Shown here: one piece after another, positions 23,441 to 31,935 of the stretch | How the letters are laid out: every line of letters begins with the position of its first letter | Numbering within the stretch: the first letter of the stretch is position 1 | Made by a program: the position numbers and the translations under genes | NCBI GenBank assembly: GCA_964501945.1 | Contig: CAZCTY010000005.1 | Coordinates: 1 to 40,158, forward strand | DNA length: 40,158 nt | DNA from: 21-14-0-10-32-9 sp964501945 | GTDB taxonomy: Archaea; Nanobdellota; Nanobdellia; Woesearchaeales; 21-14-0-10-32-9 | Direction of reading: 5' to 3' | Notes under the pieces: generated by a model | Seen by the model: the letters and a program-made list of their open reading frames with translations, nothing else | Database searches by the model: none | Told to the model about the DNA's origin: nothing

Positions 23441-23695
23441 ATGATATCGCTTCGGGATGAATTCCTTGGTAAGAAAATCAAAATCATTGCTTCACCGATG
23501 AAGCATCAACTAAACGTTGAGGGCTTGGTCGTTGATGAGTCAAAAAACACTTTCGTCATCCTCTGTGAGGGTGAGGAAAAAAAAGTGTTAAAAAAAGGAA
23601 GAGTTTTCCTCATTGAAGGGTCAGAGATTGATGGAGATAAAATCAATAAACGGCCGGAAGAGAGGATCAAAATCAAGGAGAAAAAAAATGGATAA
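23441..23695 (+). CDS. rnp1: RNase P protein component 1 (Rnp1, p29 family)
   Basis: 84 residues from ATG 23441; an in-frame TTG at 23429 lies inside aIF1. The core EFLGKKIKIIASPMKHQLNVEGLVVDESKNTFVI and the strand KKVLKKGRVFLI fit the Sm-like barrel of archaeal Rpp29, which binds RNase P RNA to mature tRNA 5' ends. The protein is at the short end for the family. ATC and TTC codons dominate, as in aIF1 but unlike the ribosomal genes. It overlaps uS17 by 8 nt. Confidence 0.9.
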   Translation: MISLRDEFLGKKIKIIASPMKHQLNVEGLVVDESKNTFVILCEGEEKKVLKKGRVFLIEGSEIDGDKINKRPEERIKIKEKKNG

Positions 23696-23963
23696 AAAAT
23701 TATCAACCAGAGGAAGAAAATTCACAGGCACAGTTATTAGTGATAAGATGAGTAGAACTGTGACTGTTGAGTGGGAGAGAAGAAAATTCATTAAGAAGTA
23801 CGAGAGGTACGAGAAGCGTAGGACTAGGATTAAGGCTCATAACCCTGATAGCGTTAACGCTGAGAAAGGAGATTTGGTTATGATTGAGGAAACTAGGCCT
23901 ATTTCGAAGACTAAGAACTTCGTTGTTACTAATATTGTTAAAAAAGCTAATATGCAAGAATGA
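23688..23963 (+). CDS. rps17: Ribosomal protein uS17
   Basis: 91 residues from ATG 23688, which has AAGGAG at 23675-23680; longer in-frame starts lie within Rnp1. RKFTGTVISDKMSRTVTVEW (about 10-29) and the IKAHNPDSVNAEKGDLVMIEETRPISKTK-like OB-fold end are typical. It binds 16S rRNA helix 11 early in assembly. Confidence 0.95.
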   Translation: MDKKLSTRGRKFTGTVISDKMSRTVTVEWERRKFIKKYERYEKRRTRIKAHNPDSVNAEKGDLVMIEETRPISKTKNFVVTNIVKKANMQE

Positions 23964-23973
23964 GTGATTAATA

Positions 23974-24375
23974 ATGAAAGCAATTAAAGCAAAAATACCA
24001 AAATCGTTGCCTACTGGGGCTAGAGTTGAGACTTGTGATAATAGCGGGGCTAAATTGTTAAAAATTTTCTCTGTTAAAGGTCATAAAACTGTTAAAGGGA
24101 AAGCACCTTCTGCAAGGGTTGGTGACTTGGTTCACGCATCAGTTGTTAAGGGTAAGCCTGATATGAGGAAAACTGTTGTATTGGCAGTAATTGTTAGGCA
24201 GAAGAAAGAATATAGGCGGCTTGATGGTACTAGGGTTAAGTTTGAGAGTAACATGGCTGTTGTTGTTAAAGATGATAAAGGAAATCCTAAAGGTACGATT
24301 TTCAAGGGGCCTATTGCTAAAGAGGCTTGTGAGAGGTGGCCTGGTATTGCTAAGGTTGCTACTATAATAGTATGA
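23974..24375 (+). CDS. rpl14: Ribosomal protein uL14
   Basis: 133 residues, normal archaeal length. GARVETCDNSGAKLLKIFSV (about 16-35), VVLAVIVRQKKEYRRLDG and IFKGPIAKEACERWP near the end identify uL14, which contacts the small subunit at the intersubunit bridge and is the binding site for aIF6. Starts 10 nt after uS17. Confidence 0.96.
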   Translation: MKAIKAKIPKSLPTGARVETCDNSGAKLLKIFSVKGHKTVKGKAPSARVGDLVHASVVKGKPDMRKTVVLAVIVRQKKEYRRLDGTRVKFESNMAVVVKDDKGNPKGTIFKGPIAKEACERWPGIAKVATIIV

Positions 24376-24385
24376 GGAGATAATA

Positions 24386-24781
24386 ATGAAATCGCAATTT
24401 TCAAATTCGTGGAAGTCAAGTACTCAGCCTAGAAAGCAGAGGAAGTATAGGTATAATGCGCCTAGCAATGTTAAGCGTAAGTTTTTAGCTGTTAATTTGG
24501 CGAAGGAGCTTCGTGCAAAGCATGGTGCTAGGAGTGTTAAAATAAGAACTGGTGATAAAGTCAAAGTGTTGAGGGGCAATCATCGTACTAAGATAGGTGT
24601 TGTTGATAAGGTTGATTTAGCTAATTTAAAGGTCTTTGTTTCAGGTATTGAGATTGCTAAAAAAGACGGGTCTAAGGCGAAGGTTGCTTTAAATCCTACT
24701 AATTTGCAAATAACTGAATTAAAGCTTGATGATAAAAAAAGAAAGGACAAGTTAGTTCCTAAAAAAGTTGAGGAGAAATAG
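24386..24781 (+). CDS. rpl24: Ribosomal protein uL24
   Basis: 131 residues. N-terminal KSSTQPRKQRKYRYNAP is the archaeal/eukaryotic-type start; the KOW motif is in TGDKVKVLRGNHRTKIGVVD (about 53-72). Binds domain I of 23S rRNA near the exit tunnel. An AGGAGA site precedes the ATG, and the C-terminus is Lys-rich. Confidence 0.95.
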   Translation: MKSQFSNSWKSSTQPRKQRKYRYNAPSNVKRKFLAVNLAKELRAKHGARSVKIRTGDKVKVLRGNHRTKIGVVDKVDLANLKVFVSGIEIAKKDGSKAKVALNPTNLQITELKLDDKKRKDKLVPKKVEEK

Positions 24782-24784
24782 AAA

Positions 24785-25480
24785 ATGGTCAAAAATCATA
24801 TGAAAAGGATTACTGCTCCGCGTTCGTGGAGTGTTGATAGGAAGACGACCAAGTTCATTACAAAGCCTAAGCCTGGCGCTCATAGTTTAGATCGTAGTAT
24901 GGCTATTAATACTTTGTTTAAAGAGTTGCTTGGCTTGACTGAGACGACTAAAGAGTCTAAGTACTTATTAACTCATGACGAAGTGTTTGTTAATAGGAAT
25001 CGTAAGAGAGATTTTAAAGTCCCTGTTGGATTTTTAGATATTATTTTCATTAAATCAGCTAACAAGTACTTTTTAGTATCTGTTGATTCTAAAGGCGCGC
25101 TTAAGCCTAAAGAATTATCTGAAAAGCAAGCATCAAATAGGTTGTTGAAGATCACGGGCAAAAAGTTGCTTGGTAAAGATAAAGTTCAAATTAATACTCT
25201 GAGCGGTGAGAACTTACTTGCAAAAGAAGCTGATGCTAAAAAATATGGTGTGGGAGATTCCTTAATCGTTGAGTTAAAGTCTTTGAAAGTAGTAGAGCAT
25301 ATTCCTCTCAAAGAGAAATCATTAGTTTTTGTTTATACTGGTAAGCACTCTGGTAAATCTGGTGTTTTAGAAAAGGCGACTGATAAAACTGTGATAATTA
25401 AGCAAGAAAAAGAGTCCTTCGAGACCAGTAAAGACTATTTACTTGCTGTTAATAAAGAAAAAATTGCTGAGTTTGAATAA
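24785..25480 (+). CDS. rps4e: Ribosomal protein eS4
   Basis: 231 residues, archaeal/eukaryotic-specific. The start HMKRITAPRSWSVDRKTTKF, the S4-like RNA-binding region with LTHDEVFVNRNRKRDFKVPVG (about 64-84) and a C-terminal KOW segment (VYTGKHSGKSGVLEKATDK, about 180-198) appear in family order. Met6 is an alternative start. Lies three bases after uL24. Confidence 0.95.
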   Translation: MVKNHMKRITAPRSWSVDRKTTKFITKPKPGAHSLDRSMAINTLFKELLGLTETTKESKYLLTHDEVFVNRNRKRDFKVPVGFLDIIFIKSANKYFLVSVDSKGALKPKELSEKQASNRLLKITGKKLLGKDKVQINTLSGENLLAKEADAKKYGVGDSLIVELKSLKVVEHIPLKEKSLVFVYTGKHSGKSGVLEKATDKTVIIKQEKESFETSKDYLLAVNKEKIAEFE

Positions 25481-25482
25481 AA

Positions 25483-25998
25483 ATGAATCAAATGAAAAAT
25501 ATCAAAATTGAGAAAGTGACGTTGAACGTCGGTGCGGGTAAGGATCAGAAGGTTCTTGATAAGGCTGTTGACTTATTAGAAAATCTTACTGGTATAAAGC
25601 CTGTTAAAACTACTACTAATAAACGTATTCAGTCTTGGGGGTTGCGCCCGGGGTTACCTGTTGGTTGTAAGATAACTCTTAGAGGCGAGGCTGCTTTGAA
25701 GATGGTTGAGCGTTTATTGTATGCTAAAGATAATGTTTTAGCTGAATCTTCTTTTGATGAGGAGGGAAATATTAGCTTTGGTATTAAAGAATATGTCGAT
25801 ATTAAAGATGCTAAATATGATCCTAAGATTGGTATGATGGGCTTGCAGGCAACAATTACTCTTGCAAGGCCTGGTTTCAGGCTTAAAAATAGGCGTATTA
25901 GGCCTGCTAAACTTCCTAGGTCTCACAAGATATCTAAGGATGAGGCTATTTCGTTTATGAAAGAAAAATACTCTATTAAAACAGGTGAAGAATTATGA
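25483..25998 (+). CDS. rpl5: Ribosomal protein uL5
   Basis: 171 residues. IEKVTLNVGAGKDQKVLDKA (about 7-26), TTNKRIQSWGLRPGLPVG (about 45-62) and ISFGIKEYVDI mark uL5, which binds 5S rRNA in the central protuberance with uL18. Usual length. Overlaps uS14 (ATGA). Confidence 0.96.
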   Translation: MNQMKNIKIEKVTLNVGAGKDQKVLDKAVDLLENLTGIKPVKTTTNKRIQSWGLRPGLPVGCKITLRGEAALKMVERLLYAKDNVLAESSFDEEGNISFGIKEYVDIKDAKYDPKIGMMGLQATITLARPGFRLKNRRIRPAKLPRSHKISKDEAISFMKEKYSIKTGEEL

Positions 25999-26225
25999 CT
26001 ACATCAGATTATACTAAAACGCGTAAGCAAATTGAAAACAAGCCGGGTAAGTTGGCTAAGTTTGATAAGTACAATATTCCTAAAAAGAGGAAACATGGTG
26101 AAAAAACAAAGACTTGTAGGCTTTGTGGCAGAACTGGAGGTCACATATCTAAGTATGGTTTGTCTATTTGTAGGCACTGTTTTAGAGATAATGCTGTTGA
26201 GTTAGGGTTCAAAAAATATTCATAG
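25995..26225 (+). CDS. rps14: Ribosomal protein uS14, zinc-binding type
   Basis: 76 residues, about 20 longer at the N-terminus than the shortest archaeal forms. The zinc site is C41-x2-C44 and C59-x2-C62 with GGHISKYGLSICRHC between. Binds 16S rRNA in the head. Start overlaps the uL5 stop. Confidence 0.95.
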   Translation: MTTSDYTKTRKQIENKPGKLAKFDKYNIPKKRKHGEKTKTCRLCGRTGGHISKYGLSICRHCFRDNAVELGFKKYS

Positions 26226-26235
26226 GTGAAAAAAA

Positions 26236-26628
26236 ATGTCGTTAAATGATCCGTTAGCAAATGTTTTGTCGTTCATAAATAATTATGAGAAGCTTGGCAG
26301 AAAAGAAGTTTTAACTAAAAATAATTCCAAAGTTATTAGAAAAGTTTTGGATGTTATGAGTGATGAGGGCTTAATTGGCTCTTATGAAGAATTAGATGAT
26401 GGTAAAGGTAAGATTTTGAAAATTCATTTAATTGGTTCGTTAAATAATTGTGGTGTTATAAAGCCAAGGCACAGGGTTAAAGTTGAGGATTATGAAAAAT
26501 TTGAGAAAAGTTTTTTGCCTGCTATGAACTTTGGTGCTTTAATTGTTTCAACGAATAAAGGCATTATGTCTAACAAAGAAGCTAAAAAGCAAAACTTAGG
26601 GGGTACATTGCTCAGTTTTGCTTATTGA
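26236..26628 (+). CDS. rps8: Ribosomal protein uS8
   Basis: 130 residues. DPLANVLSFINNYEKLGRKE at the start and, at the end, STNKGIMSNKEAKKQNLGGTLLSFAY match archaeal uS8, a key binder of central-domain 16S rRNA (helix 21). GGTGA precedes the ATG. Confidence 0.95.
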   Translation: MSLNDPLANVLSFINNYEKLGRKEVLTKNNSKVIRKVLDVMSDEGLIGSYEELDDGKGKILKIHLIGSLNNCGVIKPRHRVKVEDYEKFEKSFLPAMNFGALIVSTNKGIMSNKEAKKQNLGGTLLSFAY

Positions 26629-26642
26629 GAAGGTTATAAAAA

Positions 26643-27191
26643 ATGAGACACGAAGAATTATTGGAAACTGTATCTGTCCCGGAAGGTTGTACTATTAAGG
26701 TTGAGGATAAAAAGTTTTTTGTAAAGGGGCCTAAAGGGGAACTGTCTAGAGTTTTACCTGATAAAAAAATCATTGTTGAGACTGGTGATGGTGAGGTTTC
26801 TCTCAAATACAAAAATGCTACTAAGCGCGAGAAGAGAATGTTGCTTACAACTAAAGCTCATGTTAAAAACCTTGTTAAGGGAGTTATGGATGGTTTTAGT
26901 TACAAATTAAAAATTTGTTCAGGTCATTTTCCTATGAATGTTTCCTTAAAGAACAATGTTTTCGAAATTAAAAATTTCATTGGTGAAAAAGTTCCACGAA
27001 CTCTTGTTATTAAAGAAGGTGTGGATGTTAAAGTTAATGGTGATGAGATCTTGGTTGAATCTCTTGATAAAGAATTGGCAGGTCAAGTTGCGGGTAGAAT
27101 TGAAAATTTGACTAAAAGGCCTAATTTTGATAAGAGAATTTTTCAAGATGGTATTTATATTATTGAAAAGGATGGTAAAAAAATTAGTTAA
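26643..27191 (+). CDS. rpl6: Ribosomal protein uL6
   Basis: 182 residues with the two repeated domains of uL6; VKGPKGELSRVLPDKKI (about 28-44) lies in the first and the segment NFIGEKVPRTLVIKEGVDVKV-like (about 115-135) in the second, with the final NFDKRIFQDGIYII. Near the sarcin-ricin loop and factor site. Normal length. Confidence 0.95.
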   Translation: MRHEELLETVSVPEGCTIKVEDKKFFVKGPKGELSRVLPDKKIIVETGDGEVSLKYKNATKREKRMLLTTKAHVKNLVKGVMDGFSYKLKICSGHFPMNVSLKNNVFEIKNFIGEKVPRTLVIKEGVDVKVNGDEILVESLDKELAGQVAGRIENLTKRPNFDKRIFQDGIYIIEKDGKKIS

Positions 27192-27202
27192 GAGTGATTA
27201 TT

Positions 27203-27766
27203 ATGAAGAAAAAGTTTATCAGGAAAGACATGCATAAAAAGAAAAGAATCGCAGGCTCTGGTTGGAGAAAGCCTAAGGGCATAACTAATAAGAGGAGGCT
27301 TAATCGTAAAGGTCATCCTGATAATGTGAGGCCTGGTTTTGGTTCTCTTGCATCATCTAGGAACATGGTTGATAATTTAGAAATTGTTTTTGTAAACAGT
27401 TTATCTGATTTTGTTGGTTTAGATCCTAAAGTTCATTGTGTTGTTTTAGGCCGTGCTGGGAAGCAAAAAAAGCTTGATTTAATTAAAAAAGCTGAAGAGT
27501 TAAAATTAAAAATTATTAATTTGGATGTTGATAAATTCAAACTTTTGGCTCAGGAATTTTTTGATGCGCGTAAGAAAGTTTCTAAAGAGAAGCTTGATGC
27601 GAAGAAGAAGAAAGAAGCTGAGTTAAAAGAAGCTGAGAAAAAAGAAGCGGCGAAGAAAAAAGAAGCTGAGAAAAAAGAAGCTTCAGCTGATGAAAACTTA
27701 TCTGAGGAAGAGAAGAAAAAAGAAGAGAAAAAAGAAAAAGATAAAGTGCTTACTCAGAAAAGTTAA
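27203..27766 (+). CDS. rpl32e: Ribosomal protein eL32 with charged tail
   Basis: 187 residues from ATG 27203 (GTG 27194 is an upstream option). FIRKDMHKKKRIAGSGWRKPKG and NKRRLNRKGHPDNVRPGFGS (about 28-47) are the eL32 core. A second segment NSLSDFVGLDPKVHCVVLGRAG follows. From about residue 130 the chain is a Lys/Glu/Ala helix with repeats such as EAEKKEAAKKK that goes past the usual length. Confidence 0.92.
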   Translation: MKKKFIRKDMHKKKRIAGSGWRKPKGITNKRRLNRKGHPDNVRPGFGSLASSRNMVDNLEIVFVNSLSDFVGLDPKVHCVVLGRAGKQKKLDLIKKAEELKLKIINLDVDKFKLLAQEFFDARKKVSKEKLDAKKKKEAELKEAEKKEAAKKKEAEKKEASADENLSEEEKKKEEKKEKDKVLTQKS

Positions 27767-27796
27767 TATTCGAAAAAGTTAGAAGGTTAAGAAAAA

Positions 27797-28351
27797 ATGA
27801 GAATTCAAAAAAGATTGGCATCACAGGTTTTGAATGTTTCGCCTAAAAGGGTGAAGTTCGATAATCAGAGGTTGGCTGATATAAAAGAAGCTATTACTAA
27901 AACAGATGTTAGGCAATTAGTCTCTGAGAAAGCAATTAAGAAAGTTCAGGAGAAAGGTGTTTCTCGTGGTAGGGCTAGGAAGCTTAAAACTCAAAAATCT
28001 AAGGGTTTGAGGAAGGGTCCTGGTTCTAGGCAGGGTAAATCTACTGCTCGTCTGCCAAGAAAAGAATCTTGGATGTCTAAGGTTAGAAATCAGAGGAAAC
28101 TATTGCTCGAGCTTAGGGAGAAGGGTTTAATCTCTCTAAAAACATATAGAATGATATATTTAAAAAGCAAAGGTGGTTTTTTCAGGAGTGCTAGGCACAT
28201 CAAGTTATACTTAGATGAACATGACTTATTTGAAGAAAAAGCTGCTGATAAAACAGTTAAGCAAGCTCGTCCTGTTAAAAAGGCTAAAAAAGTTACTAAA
28301 AAGGCTAAAAAAGTCAAGAAAAAAACTACGAAAAAAAGTGATGCTCAATGA
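27797..28351 (+). CDS. rpl19e: Ribosomal protein eL19
   Basis: 184 residues. QKRLASQVLNVSPKRVKFD (about 4-22), GVSRGRARKLKTQKSKGLRKG (about 53-73), GSRQGKSTARLPRKESWM and RSARHIKLYLDEH identify eL19, a helical protein spanning the subunit interface. The C-terminal 40 residues are an H1-like Lys/Ala/Val string (KKAKKVTKKAKKVKKK). Overlaps uL18 by 4 nt. Confidence 0.95.
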   Translation: MRIQKRLASQVLNVSPKRVKFDNQRLADIKEAITKTDVRQLVSEKAIKKVQEKGVSRGRARKLKTQKSKGLRKGPGSRQGKSTARLPRKESWMSKVRNQRKLLLELREKGLISLKTYRMIYLKSKGGFFRSARHIKLYLDEHDLFEEKAADKTVKQARPVKKAKKVTKKAKKVKKKTTKKSDAQ

Positions 28352-28863
28352 AAACAACAACTATTTATACGGTTAGATATAGAAGGCAAAGAGATGGTAG
28401 GACTGATTATAAAAAACGTCTTAATTTGCTTAAAGGTAAAGTTGATAGGTTAGTTATTCGGAAAACTAATACTAAAATAATTTTGCAGGCTGTTAGGTAT
28501 AATCCTGATGGTGACAAGGTATTGTTAACTGTTAACTCGTCTGAGTTAAAAAAGATGGGTTGGTCTCATACTTGTAAGAATATTCCTGCTGCTTATTTGG
28601 CGGGTTTACTTTTTGCTAAAAAAGCTAAGGAAAATAAGATTGGCAAGCTCATTTTAGACCTCGGGTTGATATCTCCTTATAAGGGGTCTAAGGCGTTTTC
28701 AGCTGTTAAAGGTGTAATTGATGGTGGTTTAAATGTTCCTGTCAGCGAAGAAGTTTTTCCGTCTGAGGAGAGGCTTAAAGGGGATCACGTTGTAGCTTAC
28801 TTGGAAAAGCACAAATCGTTAACTGATGATTTTGTTAAATTAAAAAAAGAACTTAAAGAGTGA
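28348..28863 (+). CDS. rpl18: Ribosomal protein uL18
   Basis: 171 residues. YRRQRDGRTDYKKRLNLLKG (about 11-30) and DRLVIRKTNTKIILQ (about 33-47), GWSHTCKNIPAAYLAGLLFAKKA (about 71-93) and LDLGLISPYKGSKAFSAVKG match archaeal uL18, partner of 5S rRNA and uL5. Starts inside eL19's stop (ATGA). Confidence 0.95.
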   Translation: MKTTTIYTVRYRRQRDGRTDYKKRLNLLKGKVDRLVIRKTNTKIILQAVRYNPDGDKVLLTVNSSELKKMGWSHTCKNIPAAYLAGLLFAKKAKENKIGKLILDLGLISPYKGSKAFSAVKGVIDGGLNVPVSEEVFPSEERLKGDHVVAYLEKHKSLTDDFVKLKKELKE

Positions 28864-28868
28864 TAATT

Positions 28869-29687
28869 ATGTCAGAAAAAAAATCTACTTCAAAAACAAA
28901 AAAGAAGCCTTTGGCTAAGAATGCTGATCAAGACATGCCTGTCTTAGAGCCTGTTAATGAGGAACAAACTAAAGTTGAAGTTATTCCTCCGACTGAGTGG
29001 ACGCCTAAAACAATTTTAGGTAAAAAGGTTCAATCTGGTCAGATTACTAGTATTGATGAAATTCTCAGTTCTGGGAAAGCTATTTTAGAACCTGAAATCA
29101 CAGATTCTTTGCTTAATTTAGAATCTGAGTTATTATTAATTGGTCAGGCTAAAGGTAAGTTCGGTGGTGGTCAGAGACGTGTTTTTAGACAAACACAGAA
29201 AAAAACTCGTGAAGGTAATAAGCCTAAATTTACTACTTTAGCTGTTATTGGCAACAAGGATGGCTATGTTGGTATTGGTATTGGTAAGAGTAAAGAAACT
29301 GTTCCTGCAAGGGAGAAAGCTATTAAGAGTGCTAAGCTTAATGTTTTTAAAATTGCTAGGGGTAGTGGTAGTTGGGAGTCAGATTCCAAGGAGCCTAACT
29401 CTATTCCATTTGCGGTTACTGGTAAGTGTGGTTCTGTTGAGTTAACTCTTATGCCGGCACCTAAAGGTAAGGGTCTTTGCGTTGAAAAAGAATGTGCTAA
29501 AATTCTAGCGCTTGCAGGTATTCAGGATGTTTGGTCCAAATCTTTTGGTCAGACTAAAAACAAAATTAATTTGATTGCTGCATGTGAGAAGGCATTAAGG
29601 CAATTGGCTAAAGTTAAAACCAGGCCTCATGATACTGAGGTTTTATCTATGGTTAAAGGTTCGACGAAGGTAATGCAAAATGAGTAA
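28869..29687 (+). CDS. rps5: Ribosomal protein uS5
   Basis: 272 residues from ATG 28869; GTG 28860 overlaps the uL18 stop and is an alternative. After a Lys/Ser-rich N-terminal extension of about 40, the core shows PKTILGKKVQSGQITSIDEI and the dsRBD-like GGGQRRVFRQTQKKTREGN plus NKDGYVGIGIGKSKE (about 133-147). It shapes the mRNA entry and decoding accuracy. Overlaps uL30 by 8 nt. Confidence 0.95.
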   Translation: MSEKKSTSKTKKKPLAKNADQDMPVLEPVNEEQTKVEVIPPTEWTPKTILGKKVQSGQITSIDEILSSGKAILEPEITDSLLNLESELLLIGQAKGKFGGGQRRVFRQTQKKTREGNKPKFTTLAVIGNKDGYVGIGIGKSKETVPAREKAIKSAKLNVFKIARGSGSWESDSKEPNSIPFAVTGKCGSVELTLMPAPKGKGLCVEKECAKILALAGIQDVWSKSFGQTKNKINLIAACEKALRQLAKVKTRPHDTEVLSMVKGSTKVMQNE

Positions 29688-30051
29688 AAATAACGATTCA
29701 AAAAAATTGGCGGCTATCCTCGTTAGGGGCTTAGTTGAAGTTAAATCAGAAGTAAAAGACACGTGTAGAATGCTCAATCTTCAAAAGAAAAACGCGTGTG
29801 TTATTCTTGAAGATACTCCTGTGATTAGGGGTATGCTTAAAAAGTGTGAGAACTATTTAACTTATGGCGAGGTTAGTGAGGAAGTTGTTTTAGAGCTTAA
29901 AGAAAAAAGGCCTAGTGCTAAAAAGTTTTTTTCGCTTCATCCGCCTCGTGGTGGTTTTGAACGTAAAGGTATTAAAAAGCCGTTTAAGCTTAAAGGCGCT
30001 CTTGGTTTTAGGGGCGATAAAATTAACGATTTAATTAAAAAAATGATTTGA
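29680..30051 (+). CDS. rpl30: Ribosomal protein uL30
   Basis: 123 residues. LAAILVRGLVEVKSEVKDT (about 10-28), MLNLQKKNACVILEDTP (about 31-47) and the end FSLHPPRGGFERKGIKKPF identify uL30. It is about 30 residues shorter than typical archaeal forms of about 150, mainly in the middle. Starts within uS5. Confidence 0.92.
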   Translation: MSKNNDSKKLAAILVRGLVEVKSEVKDTCRMLNLQKKNACVILEDTPVIRGMLKKCENYLTYGEVSEEVVLELKEKRPSAKKFFSLHPPRGGFERKGIKKPFKLKGALGFRGDKINDLIKKMI

Positions 30052-30062
30052 TGTGATGGAAG

Positions 30063-30533
30063 ATGACGCATAATAAAAGAAAAAAGAACTCAAGGCAACG
30101 CGGTGAGTGGACTCATGGTTGGGGTTCTAAGAAAAAACATAGAGGTGCTGGTCACCGTGGTGGTAGAGGTAAAGCTGGTTCTGGTAAGAGGGGCGATGCT
30201 AAAAAGCCTAGGTATTGGTCTGATAAAAAGTATTTTGGTAAAAATGGTTTTTCATCTATAAATGCTAGGCAGGTTAATGCTATTGGTCTATCTCATTTAG
30301 ATTCCATAACTGCTTCCTTGCTCAATGAGGGTAAAGCATCTGTTAAAGATGGCGTTATTAGTATTAATTTAAAAGAGCTTAAGTATAACAAGCTTCTTGG
30401 TAATGGTAATATTGCTAAAAAACTAGATATCTCTGTTGAAATGGCTTCTGCTAAAGCTGTTGAGAAAATTGAGAAAGCTGGCGGCAAGGTTACTTTATTA
30501 AATCAAGTTGATGTCGTTGAGGACAAAGATTAA
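30063..30533 (+). CDS. rpl15: Ribosomal protein uL15
   Basis: 156 residues. The Gly/His/Lys-rich N-terminus RGEWTHGWGSKKKHRGAGHR and GGRGKAGSGKRGDAKKP (about 12-48), followed by the globular end with KYNKLLGNGNIAKKLDI, match uL15, which binds late in large-subunit assembly. The next gene is secY, the standard order. Confidence 0.94.
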   Translation: MTHNKRKKNSRQRGEWTHGWGSKKKHRGAGHRGGRGKAGSGKRGDAKKPRYWSDKKYFGKNGFSSINARQVNAIGLSHLDSITASLLNEGKASVKDGVISINLKELKYNKLLGNGNIAKKLDISVEMASAKAVEKIEKAGGKVTLLNQVDVVEDKD

Positions 30534-30543
30534 TTGATAGAAA

Positions 30544-31878
30544 ATGAGCGTTTTAGACAAGTTAATTAGTTATGTTCCGGAGGTTAGACCTCCGACGCAG
30601 AAGAAGCTTTCTTTTAATGCTAAGCTTAAATGGACTGGTATTGTCTTGGCGCTTTATTTTTTACTTGGTTTAATTCCTCTCTATGGCTTGGAGCAGAATG
30701 TTCTTGAAGAATTTGAATTTTTAAGTACTGTTCTTGGTGCGAGTTTTGGTAGCTTGATAACTTTGGGTATTGGGCCTATTGTAACTGCATCTATCATTCT
30801 TCAATTATTAAAAGGTTCGGGGCTTCTCAATATTGATTTATCTAAACAAGAAGGTAAAAAGCGTTTTCAGGGGCTTCAAAGAATTTTGGCAATTGTTTTT
30901 GTCGTCGTGGAGGCTTTTGTTTTTGTATTGCTTGGCGGTTTGATTCCTCAAGCAGGTGTGAGTCCTTTAATCTTAGTTGGGCAGATAACTCTTGGGGGTT
31001 TATTTGTTATCTTAATGGATGATTTAATTACTAAGTATGGCTTTGGCTCTGGTGTTTCTCTCTTTATCGCGGCGGGTGTGAGTCAGCAAATTTTTATTCA
31101 ATTATTTAGTCCGTATCCGTTTGATAATCCTGCGGGTATGATTCCTATTATTTTGGGTGCTTTATTTGGCGCGGAGGCATCTCTCGGGGCGATTTCCTTG
31201 CCTGTTGCGAGGGTTGTTGCTACTTTGGTGGTTTTTGCTTTCGTTGTTTATGTTCAGGCTATGAAAGTTGAGATTCCTTTAAGTTTTGGTAGGGTTTCTG
31301 GTCATGGTGTTAGGTGGCCTTTGAAGTTTTTGTATGCTAACGTTTTGCCTATTATTTTGGTTTCGGCGTTGCTTGCCAATCTTCAAATTCTTGCTAATTT
31401 GTTGGAAAATCGTGGTCAGATGGTTCTCGCGAACATTGTTTCTTGGACTACTGCGCCTGAATTCATGGAGGCTTTAATAACAAATAATATGACTTGGATC
31501 ATAGTCGCGCAAGCGCTTACATATATCTTGGTTTATGTTATTGGTGCTACTGTATTTAGTGTTTTCTGGGTTCAAACTTCTGGTTTGGATGCTGCAAGTC
31601 AGGCTAAGCAAATGGTTTCATCCGGCCTTCAAATTCCTGGCTTTAGGAGGGATACGAGGGTTCTTGAGCGTTTGCTTAAGCGGTATATTGGTCCTTTGAC
31701 TGTTATGGGGGGTATCACGATTGGTTTGCTTGCGAGTGTCGCTGATCTTACTCAGGCTATTGGTAGTGGTACTGGTATTTTGTTGGCTGTTATGATTATT
31801 TACAAGTTATATGAAGATATTGCTAAAGAGCACTTGTATGATATGAATCCTATGATGAGGAAGTTCATTTCATTTTAA
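30544..31878 (+). CDS. secY: Preprotein translocase channel SecY
   Basis: 444 residues with ten predicted TMs. YVPEVRPPTQKKLSFNAKLK is the cytoplasmic N-tip; TM1 is about 28-48, the plug region follows (LEQNVLEEFEF and on), and the cytoplasmic loops include SGHGVRWPLKFLYANVLP (about 250-267) and the long C5-like loop MVSSGLQIPGFRRDTRVLERLLKRYIG. It forms the Sec61alpha/SecY pore that exports or inserts proteins. Encoded directly after uL15, as in many prokaryotes; SecE and SecG/Secbeta are not in the window. Confidence 0.96.
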   Translation: MSVLDKLISYVPEVRPPTQKKLSFNAKLKWTGIVLALYFLLGLIPLYGLEQNVLEEFEFLSTVLGASFGSLITLGIGPIVTASIILQLLKGSGLLNIDLSKQEGKKRFQGLQRILAIVFVVVEAFVFVLLGGLIPQAGVSPLILVGQITLGGLFVILMDDLITKYGFGSGVSLFIAAGVSQQIFIQLFSPYPFDNPAGMIPIILGALFGAEASLGAISLPVARVVATLVVFAFVVYVQAMKVEIPLSFGRVSGHGVRWPLKFLYANVLPIILVSALLANLQILANLLENRGQMVLANIVSWTTAPEFMEALITNNMTWIIVAQALTYILVYVIGATVFSVFWVQTSGLDAASQAKQMVSSGLQIPGFRRDTRVLERLLKRYIGPLTVMGGITIGLLASVADLTQAIGSGTGILLAVMIIYKLYEDIAKEHLYDMNPMMRKFISF

Positions 31879-31935
31879 TAAAAGGTTTTATTAAGTAGGT
31901 GTGTTTGCTTTTTTTTGAAGGGGGAGGTTTTGTTT

